The notes under the pieces: generated by a model
The model's database searches: none
The model's input: only the letters and a program-made list of their open reading frames with translations
What the model was told of the DNA's origin: nothing
Shown: positions 41,101 through 53,193 of the stretch, one piece after another
How positions within the stretch are numbered: position 1 is the stretch's first letter
Layout: each line of letters begins with the position of its first letter
DNA from: Pseudevernia furfuracea
Lineage: Eukaryota; Ascomycota; Lecanoromycetes; Lecanorales; Parmeliaceae
Direction: 5' to 3'
Length of the DNA: 64,000 nt
NCBI GenBank assembly: GCA_022315425.1
Contig: JAIUPT010000041.1
Coordinates: 62,001 to 126,000 of the forward strand
Position numbers and translations under genes: made by a program

Positions 41101-42918
41101 GTCGGATTCTTTCGTCGACTAGGATAACAATAGCGGCGAAAGGGAGAACGTTCCAGCAGAAGAGGGGATGCATCTTTAAAATAAGAGTTGTGGGATATCT
41201 GAAAGGGATTTCCACAAACCGATGACGCTCACCTTAGTCGCTTGAAGCACGGCTGTCATCATCGCCTTGCGTCTGATGACAAGACATCCAGGCGGGTTCG
41301 CCGAATTGTTTGATTTCTGAAAGTTTCATGATGCCAAGTGGCTCGCCCTATCTGCAAAGCTGGGGACGGTTCCTCCTGTCCGCCTTCGATGTCAGAGCTA
41401 AGAGCTTCCTCACCTTCCACCACACTACCCGTGCGGACCAAAAAATCCATCTCATACCTATCACGGTGTAGATGCCTCGGTAGTAAGTAGGTGGGTACCT
41501 CAGCGTGGGTCCTCAGCCGCTCCGGCTCCTGCCAGTATGATAGCTAAGATGGGGCACGAGTAATTGGGGGATGAATTAACTTAGTCGAGTAATTTTGGAG
41601 AGACTTTTCTATCTTAGCCAATCATTTCAGCCTTACGTGTGATGGCAAGCGCTAAAATCTCAATATCATCTAGATCTCGATACCGTATTTTTAATTGCTA
41701 GCCTTACAAAGCTAGAGACGGAGATGACTGAATAGAGGGCATTTTCCCGCGTCGCAACTTCGCAAGTAGGTACAGTAGTACAGCGTGCGTAACAGCACAC
41801 TAATTTGCAAGCGGGGGGACGCCGCAACTCGCAATGTATGGCGCAACTCGCAATAATGTATGGCGTGCAGCAAAACAGACACAAAGACAGCCCATGATTG
41901 GATGTTATTTCCCCACTTACATCATCGTGCTTGCTTTTTCGCATTTCAATCTTACATGTATCTACATCGTTATTGATCCTGCGGCGTGGCTAAGGGCTTA
42001 CTGCGCCATATGGTCATATATAGATGTTTTCCGGCACTGGTAATGATTGCTTCTTAACTCACTACCTTAGATCGCATCCTTCGCTTGGAGCTAATCAGTG
42101 CATCTGCACGTATGACAAGCGCTACACACCTATAACTTTTTACCATTTCAGCAATTATAGACACCCTGAACGTTCAATCGATCAAACTCATTCACTTAGC
42201 TTGGCGTTTACGCCCGACGATGCTTGCTCGCCGCTTTCGTGCATAACATATCTCGTGTCTGGTGGGTCCTCCTTTCAAGAGTACCGGTAGGTAGAAGGTT
42301 TCGCGAACCAGAATCGCTTCTTGGAAAACCACCACCACTCAACAACGAGCGAAGTTGAGACGAATCTTTCAGTGTGACAAGCAATCTGCTGTGAAGTTTC
42401 ATATCCCTGAGAATTATGACTGTGCGAAGACCAGGGCATTTTGACGTTCTTGCCAAGCATATGAGGACTAGGTATCTCACCAAGGCATGGGAACAATGTC
42501 ATGTACAAGCCTACAGGTCTCGTCATGCGCGATCTGGACTTTTCCGATCGATGAAGCTCACTTTCCATATGTTGACCCACACTGCGCCTCGCAGAGGATC
42601 TAATGCCCCCCATTTATGGTTGCACGCGCAGCGAAAGTTTGCTTCCTTCCAAAGCTAATCTCAGCCCCCAGGCACATGCATCTGATTAGACTTTTCTCAC
42701 TTCTTACTGTGCTTTGAAAACGTCCTCCGAAAACGTGGACTGCGCCTCCTGCTGGCCCATCCCAAACACGTTCAGCTGGCTTAGATAAGATGCATCAAAG
42801 AACATCAGTGGAAACGTGAAGCCAGAGTCGGAATATTCGTATTTGGTCGCTGGATTTTCGCTCTCCCCGCTCACTCCATCGTCGAAATTCAAGCACTGCC
42901 TTATTACTCCAGCCCAAG
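41101..42918. other. 1.8 kb gene-free stretch
   Basis: This is the promoter region of the UbiA gene on the left and of the membrane protein gene on the right. Two near-identical ATGTATGGCGCAACTCGCAA-like units lie at about 41834-41870. No supported gene is present. Confidence 0.5.
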
Positions 42919-44381
42919 ATGGAGGACCGAAGGCTAGCCACAACACTCGTGCCGATTTTTTTGTCGGTTCTCGCTATCCTCGCTGTGTCACTTCGTCTCA
43001 TCGCCCGGCGAATGAAGCGTACAAGTCTCGGCCTAGATGATTGGACTATTCTCATAGCCTTAGTACGCTTTATATCACCTCGTCTCACACTGCGTGGAGT
43101 AGGCCATTGACACCCAACCAGATATTCGTGCTCGCTGGGGCTGCCAGTAACATCATTGGTACAGTCACAGAACTTCAGGTCTCTACGACCAGCTAACCCC
43201 AAGTGACAGGCGCGGTCATGGGTAACATGGGAAGCCACGAGATAATGCCCAATGGGAAACGGATCGCTATGAGTAAGATTGTCATTCAAGCGCAGGTATG
43301 TCAATTAATCCGTGACTTTGACTATGACTGGAACTGAGTCGATCTTGTCACTAGACACTTTGGGCAATACAATGGTCTGGGGCCATTGGAGAGGGTCTCA
43401 CCAAGATCAGTATTCTTCTGTTCTACAGAAGAATCTTTTTGGGAAAGGTGTTCAACATCACGAATTGGATCGTGATGGGTCTCTGCGTCGTGTGGACCAT
43501 TAGCTTCTTCCTCGTGAACTTCTGTAATACTCTCTGGAATGCTCCTCATTTCCATCTGCTCACAAAAAGTCAGTTGCATGCCCACGGGTTGTCACGTATT
43601 GGCACCATCCCCAACCAAAGGATTGTATCGATTTGGTGCCAATGTTCTACGCAAGACTTATCTCGGACATCATTACTGATGGTAAGTGTTTCGGGGCCAG
43701 GGGATCCCATTGCTGGAAAGACGCTTACATCCTAGTAGCGATGATTCTCGTCCTGCCTTGGTATCCCGTATACCACCTGCAGATGTCATTGCGACAGCGA
43801 TTGATAATAATCGGTATCTTCCTAACGGGTGGATTCGTCATCGCCTCAGGTATCGCCAAAACCGTCTTCGTCGTCCAAGCAACGAAGCAGGAAGCCGACT
43901 TGTCGTGTGAGTGCCCATCTACGTTGCGTGGATGCATCGAATCTACGCCGCTGACTCTTGCCAACCAATAGACACGCAAGCTCCAGGCTTCTACTGGTGC
44001 ACGATCCAAGCTTGTGCGGGCATCATCAGCGCCTGTCTGCCCACCATGCGCCCCCTCGTCCGCGGCAAATCGTTCGAGTCCCTCATCGACCGAATGCGCA
44101 CCAAGTTCTCCAACTCCTGGCCCGCGTCCAAACTGTCGGACCACAGCAGTCACTCAAGCAATCCCAAGCTCTCGGACAAGAGCAGCATTCCAGCTGCAAG
44201 ATATGGGCGGCCGAGCGCCGAAGGATTTCAGCCGCCTCTCGTTCACGTCGGCAAACCGATGGGTGTCAGCCACCAGTGTGATACCTCTGTGGAGGCGACG
44301 CAGATGTCGAGTTTGGACAATTCGACCATGGACGGCATTCTCGTGAAATCGAGTATCACCAACGATCTCAGTTTTGTGTGA
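42919..44381 (+). CDS. Rhodopsin-domain integral membrane protein, seven helices, 374 aa
   Basis: Seven exons: 42919-43062, 43122-43158, 43210-43295, 43355-43523, 43574-43681, 43736-43906 and 43972-44381, totalling 375 codons. The protein belongs to the large fungal rhodopsin-domain family (PTH11-related seven-helix proteins). Visible family hallmarks are RRMKRTSLGLDDWTI, ISILLFYRRIF, CIDLVPMFYARLISDIITD, LPWYPVYHLQMSLRQRLIII and WCTIQACAGIISACLPTMRP. The C-terminal 90 residues are a Ser-rich cytoplasmic tail. Members without a CFEM domain, like this one, are common beside secondary-metabolism genes, but their function is mostly unknown. It lies between UbiA and the questin-oxidase-like gene. 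Exon 2 is only 37 bp; phase matching supports it. Confidence 0.8.
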
Positions 44382-44794
44382 TCGTCTTTATGCGACTGTA
44401 AATTAATTGTCCCGGGCTATTCGCAGGGGTGTCAGAGGGGGAATGGGGGTAAAAACATGCCAGCTTTCTATTATAGTCTAGCATCTTGCAAACCAAATTC
44501 CCAAGACCCAGCGGCATCAGCCATGGGCCTCGCTCATTCCGACCCCACGAGCGAGAGAGGAGCAAAGACACATTCAACTCTGTACAGGAATCGCCATCAC
44601 TCTAGAGTCTCCCCATGCGGATGGCCCAGAAGCGAACCCTTACGGTGGCGCGATGCCAGCACGTAGCATCTCGCCACCCGTCTCACTCCTGACCTCCACA
44701 AAAGTATGTATGTAGAATAATAATGATGATAATGTAACACGGATCGATTCCATAAACTGCGGGGAACGCAGCATGACGTACAATTCACATCCAC

Positions 44795-44889
44795 GTGTCG
44801 TGTCGTGTCGTGTCGTGTCGTGTCGAGTCGAGTCGAGTCGAGTCGAGTCGAGTCGAGTCGAGTCGAGTCGAGTCGAGTCGAGTCGAGTC
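44795..44889 (+). repeat. Double pentamer array (GTGTC)6 then (GAGTC)13
   Basis: Six perfect GTGTC units run directly into thirteen perfect GAGTC units, in the same register, over 95 bp. The two blocks differ by one base per unit, so one variant must have expanded after the change. Confidence 0.95.
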
Positions 44890-45190
44890 GAGGCGTAGGT
44901 ACCTACCTTAGAGCCCATGAGCCCATGCCGCTCACTAATAATATAGCGCCTGCCATACATACGGACGGAGGACTGATTGATGACTGTAACGATGCGTTCG
45001 CCGGGCGCACTAGCTCCGACGCCAGTGGTTACTTAACGGAGGGATTTCAAGGGTAGATGTGTGTGCGGCGCTGAAATGGAACGTTAGGCCCGGGCCTAGA
45101 CTTGGAGGGGAAACGAAGGGGGGCGCGTGATTTTGTTGGATGTTCTTGGAGTTTTTTAGTGACATATTGCGCCAGCTTTTTCTGGTACCG

Positions 45191-45218
45191 GTATGTATGT
45201 ATGTATGTATGTATGTAT
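45191..45218 (+). repeat. Tetramer microsatellite (GTAT)7
   Basis: Seven perfect GTAT units lie in the convergent intergenic region. Confidence 0.95.
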
Positions 45219-45484
45219 CGTTGGGACTTGATTCTGGATAGGGATTGTAACGTTTCCTTGTTCGCGGCCGGAAACTAACACGCATAATTTTTGAAAGGGG
45301 AACATGCAGATTATACTTCGTTACGCCGTTCACCGTGTCTACTAAACCAACCGAGTCGTATTTCCAGAGCCATGCTCAATCATCCCAAGTCCTTCGATTC
45401 AAGGTTCGGCAATGGTGCGATCTCCGAAGCTGTTTATTGATCAACGTCATTATAAATCCACACGTTAGTCCTGATAAGCAAGAC

Positions 45485-47180
45485 CTACCTTTCCCAGGCT
45501 TTGTCGAAGCCCGCGTGACGGACCCAACGCGTGTCAGTGTCTTCAACGGAATCGATAGCTAGAAAATTCAGCCGACATCCATCCTCAAGCAGGCTGAAAT
45601 TCGGAAGACTAACCCATATTACCGAGCTGCAGCCACATCTTGTCTTTGATTTTGAAAGCTTCGCTCTTTTCCCGTGGTGCACTGGTTCTCTGTCCATGCG
45701 CAAGAGCGCGTACTAGCTTCGCAGCATGTCCGTCATCGTCAATCTGATTCACCCGCTCGAAAATGGCATCCCAGTCGGACGCTTCTTTCTTCTTCGGGAC
45801 ATAGCTTGAGATTTCTTCAATCAACAGGTTCGGACATCCTCGTGAGGCATATTGCAGTAAGTCTAATCTGCCTTTGTACTCGAGTATTTTGGATTTGTTC
45901 AATGGGCTGATCCAGGGCTGGTTCATCAGGGAAGATATTGCGATGGAGCTGTTGACTGAGTGCATGAAGTAGAAGTCTATGAACTGCAATCAGCACCTCA
46001 TCGTGCGAGTGGAGTCCGAAGTACAAGAAAACTACAAGTCATGGAATGCACGAGGATACTCGTAAGGGATTGCTAACCAAACTTGACTTGTTTGGGAGGA
46101 TGCTGGGCACTGCCGGCAAGATAAGCTGATTGGTGGTCAGTAATGATTCTGCACGCAGAGGTGAGTGAAGCCAAAACTTACCCGCAGCGTTCGCTATCTC
46201 GGCCGTTGCCTCTTCAAGCTTGTTAGTATCGACACGCCAATGGCTTGCGAGCTTGATCATCGAGTCCCAAGCCCGAGCAAAAACACCATCCCGAGTCATG
46301 TCCTTGTCGTCCCAATGGGCAGCAGTACTCAATTCCTTGTCAGCGAAGATGTCGTCCAAGATGGTTACAAGTCGTTTCGAGGGTGTTTGGTCGTGCTTTG
46401 CAGCCTTATCGACTGCGGGGAAGAACTTATCTAGCCAGGGTGAGTGAATGGCTGTTTGGCCAAGCGCTTCTGCAACGATGGCTGGCTGCTGGAATTCGGT
46501 ACCGTACCCAAGATGAATAAGTGGGTGGAGAACGCCTATAACTTATTCAGGATTGCTTATACGGCAGTGGCGGGGACCTATGAGCCTACCAGCATAGAGC
46601 CTACCAAACATGATGTTTGCCCTTTCATCATCTTTGAAGATATACTCATTGAAGACATATGCATAACCCTTCTCCGAGATGTCTTCTTCGAATAAAGTTC
46701 GATAGCTGGGATAGTACTTGTACTTGTTAAGGTTTTCCACAAAGAAAGACGGGTCGTGAAGCCTCTGTACAATTTCGGAATCGACAGATGCGGGAGGACG
46801 CTGGTATTCTGCGTTCCTTACGTAGCGCTTGCGAAGGATATCGGGCGAGGCTCCCAAGGCGAATACGGTGAGGATGTGATGAACGATATGATCTATGATA
46901 TTATGTTATAACAAATTCAGAGCCGCGATCCGCCAATGACCAAATGACATTGTTTTTACATTGTTGGGCCAAGGATATCTATTCCAGCAGTATCGTGAGA
47001 CTTGCAATGCCCCAAGATAGACTTACTATGAAGGCCGAAGTCATTGAAGACAATGTCGTGTTTCTCGTGGTTTTCTTGCAGGATATCGGAAGTCGCTTTA
47101 GCAGACACATCGGTGAGGTGGGATACTGAGTACTCTCCATGCATCTCAGGCGTGACCTGTATCCTCGTAGAGGTTGCCAT
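45485..47180 (-). CDS. Questin oxidase-like protein (DUF4243, AflY family), 428 aa
   Basis: Proteins of this family (GedK questin oxidase, aflatoxin AflY/HypA) act on anthraquinone-type polyketides in ring-opening, Baeyer-Villiger-like oxidations. Six exons (minus strand): 47027-47180, 46590-46892, 46182-46535, 46078-46125, 45623-45976 and 45485-45558, totalling 429 codons. Family landmarks are visible: HNHIVHHILTVFALGAS, AEYQRPP, a YYPSYRTLFEE segment, NEYIFKDDERANIMFGRLYA, VLHPLIHLGYGTEFQQPAI, LAGSAQHPPKQVKFDFYFMH and SSIAISSLMNQPW. The conserved His residues lie in HHILTVF, HPLIHLGYG and FYFMH. Exons 4 and 6 are short and were recovered from phase and family resemblance. It is divergent from the P450 gene across 556 bp, suggesting co-regulation. 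Confidence 0.82.
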
Positions 47181-47736
47181 AGTCCCAGAAGGTCGAGAGA
47201 GACAAATGACAGAGTCAGTACTCGTACAATTAGTCCAATCTTCAATTTAATGAGTGAAGAGACGAACGGATGACTAGGTCACCCGATGAATCTGTGGGTT
47301 CACACAACACAGGCGGCGACGTAATGATGCATTGCAATAGGCAGACAAGCCGCCGCGCTATTTGCATTGTTACATAGCTCTCTAAAATTTACCATACCTC
47401 ACACACTTAGTCGATGCATTTATTACAACCTCGGCGCGATCCCAAACCCAACCAAGCTATTCCATTACCTGATCGTTTCCGTGTACGCCTTTTCCTCGTC
47501 GAGATCCTTAGAAAGAAGACTGGCTTTGAAGTTTGAAGTTCAGCTCCGAATCCTTTCGCTACGTACCCGGTTCCTTCGCATTCAGCCATCCTGGGTCCCT
47601 TGTTATCGGCGTGGACTAAAACACAGTCATGCACAATGACGCAATGAAGAATTCAGTCTCCAGGCCATTATACCACAATTTCAAGTGAGGCATCGCAGAT
47701 ATCATACACAGTCTCGTAGGATTCTGGCAATCTGAC
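47181..47736. promoter_or_regulatory. Divergent promoter of the questin-oxidase-like and P450 genes
   Basis: These 556 bp separate the start codons of two oxidative genes transcribed away from each other. Such shared regions often carry a pathway-specific regulator site in fungal clusters. I could not define a repeated motif by eye. Confidence 0.4.
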
Positions 47737-49505
47737 ATGGCACTGATTGATTCATCACAGGTCTATTCCAAGCTCCTCCTTTGCTTCGCTCTACCTGTAT
47801 TGTTTCTCTTGTACAAACGTTTGGCACTCTATCGCCGACGCGCCAAATATAGCGAGTGCAGAGACCCTCCAAGATATCCCCAAAAAGATGTCCTGTTGGG
47901 CGTAGATGTTTTGCGGGGGATCATTGCCGCCGTCAAGTCGAAATGCTATCTTCAAAAACTCCATCAGGACTATACTCGATACGGCAGCACATTCTCAAAA
48001 CATTTCCTCTTTTCGCCCATCATCTGCACGGTTGAGCCAGATAATCTCAAATCCATACTCTCCACGAACTTCAGAGATTACGGGATCACTAGCGTGCGGA
48101 AAAATGCCTTTCGTCCATTCCTTGGGGACAACATCTTGACCGCCGATGGCGCTGAGTGGACGCACGCACGTGCGAACCTGCGACCTAGTTTTTCCAAAAA
48201 ACAGACGGGCGATCTGGATATGTTTGAGGTCCATGTCAAAAATCTAGTGCACGCTATTGGGAGTAGAGGGGAAGGGGAGACTATAGATCTGAGAGATCTA
48301 TTCCTGAGCTTGACCGCTGACATCGCGACGGAAACATTCTACGGCGAGTCCGTGGACTCTCTGCGATCCGGTTCTCTTTCATCGATAATGGAAGCTTTCC
48401 AAATTGCAAATCGCGGATGTGAGGATAGGGCCCGGAGAGGAAAGCTGGCAATGTTCTTCCCGCAAGGAAAGTTTACTGAAAGCATAAAGATCATGAGACA
48501 GTACATAGAACAATATGTCATGAAAGACGTCCAAAATCGTGAGAAGCAAGGATCGCCGGAAGAAGAAGCAACGAAAAAGGACAAGTATGTCTTGCTTCAC
48601 GAACTCAGCAAGGTGATCACTGATCATGATCGTCTTCGCGACGAACTCCTGACTATCCTTTTCGCCGGACGGGATACCACTGGCAGCCTACTCTGCAGTC
48701 TGTTCTTCACGCTTGCTAGGCGAAATGATGTCTGGCTTCGACTCCGATCCGAGGTGGCCTACCTCAAAGGCGAAAAGCCTTCAGTCCGGGATCTGCAGCA
48801 AATGCAATACGTTAAATATGTCCTCAACGAAAGTAAGCGACCAGCCACTATTATCTGGGTAGATCCATCTCATCTCACTTGACATACTTGTTGTTTAAAG
48901 GTTAAATCCACTTGACTGACAAGGCCTCACAACAGCGCTCCGTCTTTACCCTCCCTTACCACACAACGCCCGCGTAGCCCTCAAAGACACCACTCTCCCT
49001 ATTGGAGGCGGGCCTAAAGGTCAAGACCCTGTCTTCGTCCCGGCTGGTACTAAAGTTGAGTTCCACGCTTCGGCACTCCATCGCCGTCAAGACCTTTGGG
49101 GCAAAGATGCAGAGGATTTCCGTCCAGAGCGTTGGGAGAGCGACGCAGGCAGTTGGGTACGGCCAAATAATTGTTTACTCTCTCAATGTCGTTGTTCACC
49201 GTGCTGATTGGATGAATGCAGAAATTCCTGGCCTTCAGTGGTGGACCGAGGCAGTGTATTGGTCGTACGTTCTCAGCCCCTAATTCCAAGGCAACCAACA
49301 TCGTGGAAAGCTGACGTTGATGTATGTGACAGAGCAATTTGGCTTCACTGTGGCGCTGTACACAACTATAAGGATTTTGCAGGCGTTCGAAATTTTGGAG
49401 AGTCGGGACTCTGAGCCATGGACCGAGAACTTGGGCGTCGTGTGTTTTCCTGCCAACGGTGTCAAGGTCTCGATGAATCCTGACCGTCAAAATGAGATGA
49501 TGTAA
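47737..49505 (+). CDS. Cytochrome P450, CYP52-like fatty acid/alkane hydroxylase type, 510 aa
   Basis: This is a membrane-anchored haem monooxygenase. Exons 47737-48832, 48936-49156, 49222-49264 and 49333-49505 total 511 codons. The N-terminal anchor is LLLCFALPVLFLLYK. The I-helix oxygen motif is LFAGRDTTGSLLC, the ExxR is in NETLRLYPPLPHNARVA (across the intron at 48833), the PERF-like motif is FRPERW, and the haem loop is FLAFSGGPRQCIGQQF, rebuilt across the 68-bp intron at 49265. These features and the overall length fit the CYP52 clan, which hydroxylates fatty acids and alkanes, though clan members also serve in secondary-metabolite pathways. All key residues are present, including the haem cysteine. 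It is divergent from the questin-oxidase-like gene. Confidence 0.88.
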
Positions 49506-50306
49506 AAAGCACGATATTATCTATAATCAATATTCTCAATAATTGTGATCATGAGGTCAACGGCTTGAACTTCCACCTCGCCCAGCGATACTCACTGCAT
49601 TCCTCAAGATAATCTCTTGACTCTTTAGATGTGCTCAGAGCTTTTGAAATCGAAACTCCTAGCCTTCGCCCTAATATGAAGCTCAGATCTCAATCTCACT
49701 TGATACCCGCGCACAACCCATTGTTTTAGTGATCTCCTCAAGCTCATTCGGTTCAATAGTCCTGTCGTACTTCATTGTCTCAGCGAGATTCTAGACCGCA
49801 AAGAAGTAGTAAATAACCTCCCCTTGCTCTGCCCTGCGAAGTCTATATGATCTCCTTTGAACTGTTTAGAGATCTCTCACAACCGTGGGTTCCGCTAGAA
49901 TATGCTCTCATGTAGAGACCATGGCGGAATGGGACTGGAATTAGGAGTCAGCTTTAGCTTTCTGTTGTTCTTTGAGTCTAAGCTCCCGTGTGATGTGGCA
50001 CCAGGAAGATGTCATGATAGAATTTCAATCGGGCGTTTTGGCACCAAGTCCTTAACTGCATTAACTAACAACTTCCTTATTAGCAATCAAATGTTGATAG
50101 AAATATAGTGTCAAAATGAGTACTAGTACAACGCACATGATTTAGTCTTGGTCTGCCCCGGCCTTAGTCTATATTGGGCCTAGAGTGAGCGCCGCTTTAT
50201 TTTCACGCACCAGCGCGCAACAAATCAGGTCCGCCAAGCCTTTGGCACTGCAAGAGAAACTGTTGTTGTCTTTTCCTGTGCAGTCTGTCTTCTTTTCACA
50301 CTAACC
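49506..50306. other. Intergenic, right edge of the oxidative locus
   Basis: No supported gene is present. The right part is the promoter and CT-rich leader of the DUF1682 gene. Confidence 0.55.
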
Positions 50307-51794
50307 ATGGCCAATTATTTAAAAGGCTTCTTTGGACCCCAGAAAGCTCCACCACCTGCCAATGAAGATGGTATGCTCTTGCCAGCGGGCAAAAACCCTA
50401 CACTGACCTGGACACCTCTAACTTATTCTAGACTTCGCAGACTTTGCCGGAGCCCCAGATCCCTCTCCTGCTTCCATCTCACCTGTTACCCCGCATTCGG
50501 CAGCTGCTGCAGGCGCCTTGCCTACCGGCACAGCGGATGTGGTCTTCACCAAATGGTACCGCGTCTGGGAACGAACGAGCCCGTCAGATTTCTACGCCGA
50601 GGCTATCATTCTGCCCTTTGTGATCGCGATTATAGGGCTGCATATATGGGGTCGACGGACAAACAAGCGAAAAGCAAAAGGGTGGATCACAGCTCATGCG
50701 CCAGCGCTCGAAAAGGAATATGCTTCCGTTGGGTTTGGAGGGAGGAAAGCTCCAACAGTGGACGATGTGCAATCATCTGGCTTGGCCAAGTCGTTGACGT
50801 CGGATGACCTGGTCATTCCGCAAGAGTTGTTGAAGGAGAAGACAGCGCAAGAGTACGTGACATATGCGACTGGGCGACAGAATGTCGCCTTCACGGATAT
50901 CAATGTCAAGCTGTTCAAGAGGTACAATCCCGCGACGCTTATCATGGAATTCATCCTCGGCTTCTTGTTCGAATCTTTTACGATACCTGCGGAGAGGATG
51001 GAGGCCACTTCATACGCCTTCGACGGCCGAGAAAAGGATCTTGTGCCTGCTCGGAATCAACAGCAATTGGATTCAATTGAGGCGCAGGCAAAGAGCAAAA
51101 GCTCCGTCTACGATCAATTCGTCTTCGCTGTTGTACACAAAGACTTGATGCGAAGGATCCGGGACGATCGCTACGACATCTCTCTTACGAGCACGAAAGA
51201 TCATGCTAAGCTGCCTATGTGGGCTACCACCATGAGCGAGAGCGCAGAGGTCACGGAGAAGCTTCTTACCGCCGACCTGGTCAAGGCTGTCGAAAGTGCG
51301 GGCGAAGCCTTTGAATATTTAGTGGTGACCGATCAGCCATTGGACAAGCCATCGAAGTAAGTCGACCTCTGAGACAACATTCTATTCCTGCCATTGACGT
51401 GACATCCCCCAGACTCAACGACGCCAACCCCCGCAAACGCCTCTCCCTCTCCCTCCGCATCCCTTCTTCCTCTGAAGCCTCAGCCTACGAGCCTACCCTC
51501 CCCATTTTCAGCTACTTCCTGCGCCTTCCCGACCTCCTCGCGCAAAACGCCCATTTCCGTCCCGAAGTCAACCGCAAGATCCGCTCGGTGCGCGAAGAAG
51601 AACAGAAGAAGTTGAGAAAGTCGAGTGAGGAGGAGAAAGCGGAGGAGAGGAGACTCGAAGGCGAGAAGAAGAAAAAGGAGATGAGAGACAACAAGTTGAA
51701 AGGCATGAGCGCGGAGGACCAGAGGGATTTTTTGGAAAAGGAGAGGAAGAGGAGCGGGAAGAAGCAGGAGAAGAAGATGAGCAGGAAGGCTTGA
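50307..51794 (+). CDS. CCDC47/DUF1682-family ER membrane protein, 456 aa
   Basis: This is a homologue of CCDC47, part of the ER machinery that helps insert multipass membrane proteins. Exons 50307-50370, 50432-51356 and 51413-51794 total 457 codons; introns are 61 and 56 bp with GTATGC and GTAAGT donors. The protein starts MANYLKGFFGPQKAPPPANE and has a membrane helix (AEAIILPFVIAIIGLHIWG) after about 70 residues. The conserved lumenal/cytosolic core follows (RYNPATLIMEFILGFLFESF). The C terminus is a highly basic coiled coil (EEEKAEERRLEGEKKKKEM) ending KKMSRKA, a typical ribosome-contacting tail. Length and layout fit fungal members. Confidence 0.88.
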
Positions 51795-52192
51795 ACTGAT
51801 GGGGATGCTTGTGGAGGATAGGAAAAGCGCTGTAATTGGTTGAGTAGGAGGGCTGTAATTACGCATACCGTTGGAAATAGCGGCTGTATCATATGGACGG
51901 AATGACGTAGATATATCGAAGCTCGTCCCTAGGAGACTTGCCAATGCGTCGATTATATATCAGTACTCGTAAGAACCATGGCCCATCCACAATAGTGGCA
52001 CAGGCGCATATGGATGAATCCAATCGTAGAGAGCCCATGCTAAAAGCTTTGATGTCGGCAGAATCTGCCTCAGATAACACATGTGCTCTGAGCAAGAGCC
52101 TTCCAACGAGCGTCTCCATTGCCTTCCACGACTGACAAAATATGTACAAACTCAGCAACACCGCACGACCCCTCACATACCTCCCCGATTCC
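51795..52192. other. Convergent intergenic region
   Basis: This lies between the 3' ends of the DUF1682 and COX7 genes. No gene or repeat is seen. Confidence 0.6.
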
Positions 52193-52838
52193 TCAATCCT
52201 TGCCAAACCACGTCTTATGTCCCTACAGCATATGTTAGTATCCTTCGTATGAAGATGCTCCACGATCCAAGATACGAAGAAGGGGCTGAGAAGAAAAGCT
52301 ACGGAGCAGCATGCGTACCAGAACCATGCGACACATCATGTACATCGATCCTAGTGGCGTAACATTAGCAGCGATCCTGTAGTAAATGGCAATGGTGGGG
52401 GTAAAATGACATACCGCCAAAGGTGCCCCAGAGCGCGACGTAGTAAGGGTAGAGCATGTATTTGCTTCTGGGCGTCTGTAGGGGAACACTGGTCAGCGAC
52501 TACATCTCGAGTTTACCAATGTCCCGCCGGATTTTTATTCCCAGGGTATGAGCTCAAGTTCCGCTGCGTGTCTGCCAAAGAGCTCATTCCTTCTGTGGGT
52601 AGGGAGGCACGCGGGCAAGCTTGAGCACCGACCTTATTCCATTGCCTTATGCCGTCGTTCTTCTGAAAGAGTCTTTGGTAGTGGGGCACGCGGTTCTCGC
52701 GGTTGACGAAGCTATAGAGATCGGTCAGCGTTGAGGAATGTATGCTGGTCAACGTGCGTCGCGAGAGATGCTTGCTCAGAGTCTGGCGACCCTCGAAGAG
52801 GGATTAGGTGGACTGGAAGTGATGACTTACCCTGCCAT
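52193..52838 (-). CDS. cox7: Cox7, cytochrome c oxidase subunit VIIa, 69 aa, five exons
   Basis: This is a small nuclear-encoded subunit of respiratory complex IV in the inner mitochondrial membrane. Exons (minus strand): 52831-52838 (8 bp), 52633-52711, 52415-52475, 52319-52350 and 52193-52222, totalling 70 codons. The product starts MAGFVNRENRVPHYQRLFQK and continues to the basic YxYPY region (TPRSKYMLYPYYVALWGTFG), a membrane segment (GSMYMMCRMVL) and the end GHKTWFGKD. The order of RVPxYQxLFQ, a basic patch and an LYPYY helix matches yeast Cox7. No single reading frame spans it, and the first exon carries only MA and two bases of the next codon. The exon 2 donor GTCGGT is weak. It is divergent from the mitochondrial PPR gene. 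Confidence 0.82.
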
Positions 52839-53193
52839 AGCTGTAACGTGGTCTGACGTCCTCTCTGATGAGTAGACTGGTGGTATGGGTCGTGGGTCTA
52901 TAACAAATGTCCTTGAGCAGCTATCGGCGGTGTTAGGTAAGTGAGGTCGGATTTGAGTCTTGGCACGCTAGCTTGTAGGGCTGAGTCAGGCTGTGTGGTC
53001 AGCGGCTCGAGTGGTTACTTTACCCATTCGATTGGAAAGTACAATAAGGCGGCACTCACGCTAGACTTGATAAGGGCTGAGGCCGAGGCACATCTCTCAT
53101 GGCTTGGCACTCTTGGCACTGAAGGTCCTATCTCGCAACTTCGTCCACGACCGACTTCTCTTACTTGTACATACTCAATGCTAGAACAAATCT
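52839..53193. promoter_or_regulatory. Divergent promoter of COX7 and the mitochondrial PPR gene
   Basis: These 355 bp separate two start codons for mitochondrial proteins, one a complex IV subunit and one an RNA-binding PPR protein. Shared expression is plausible. No specific element was recognised by eye. Confidence 0.4.

Larger units (their letters stand above)
44382..45484. other. Convergent intergenic region with microsatellites
   Basis: This lies between the 3' ends of the membrane protein gene and the questin-oxidase-like gene. It holds the pentamer and tetramer arrays listed separately and no supported gene. Confidence 0.6.
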
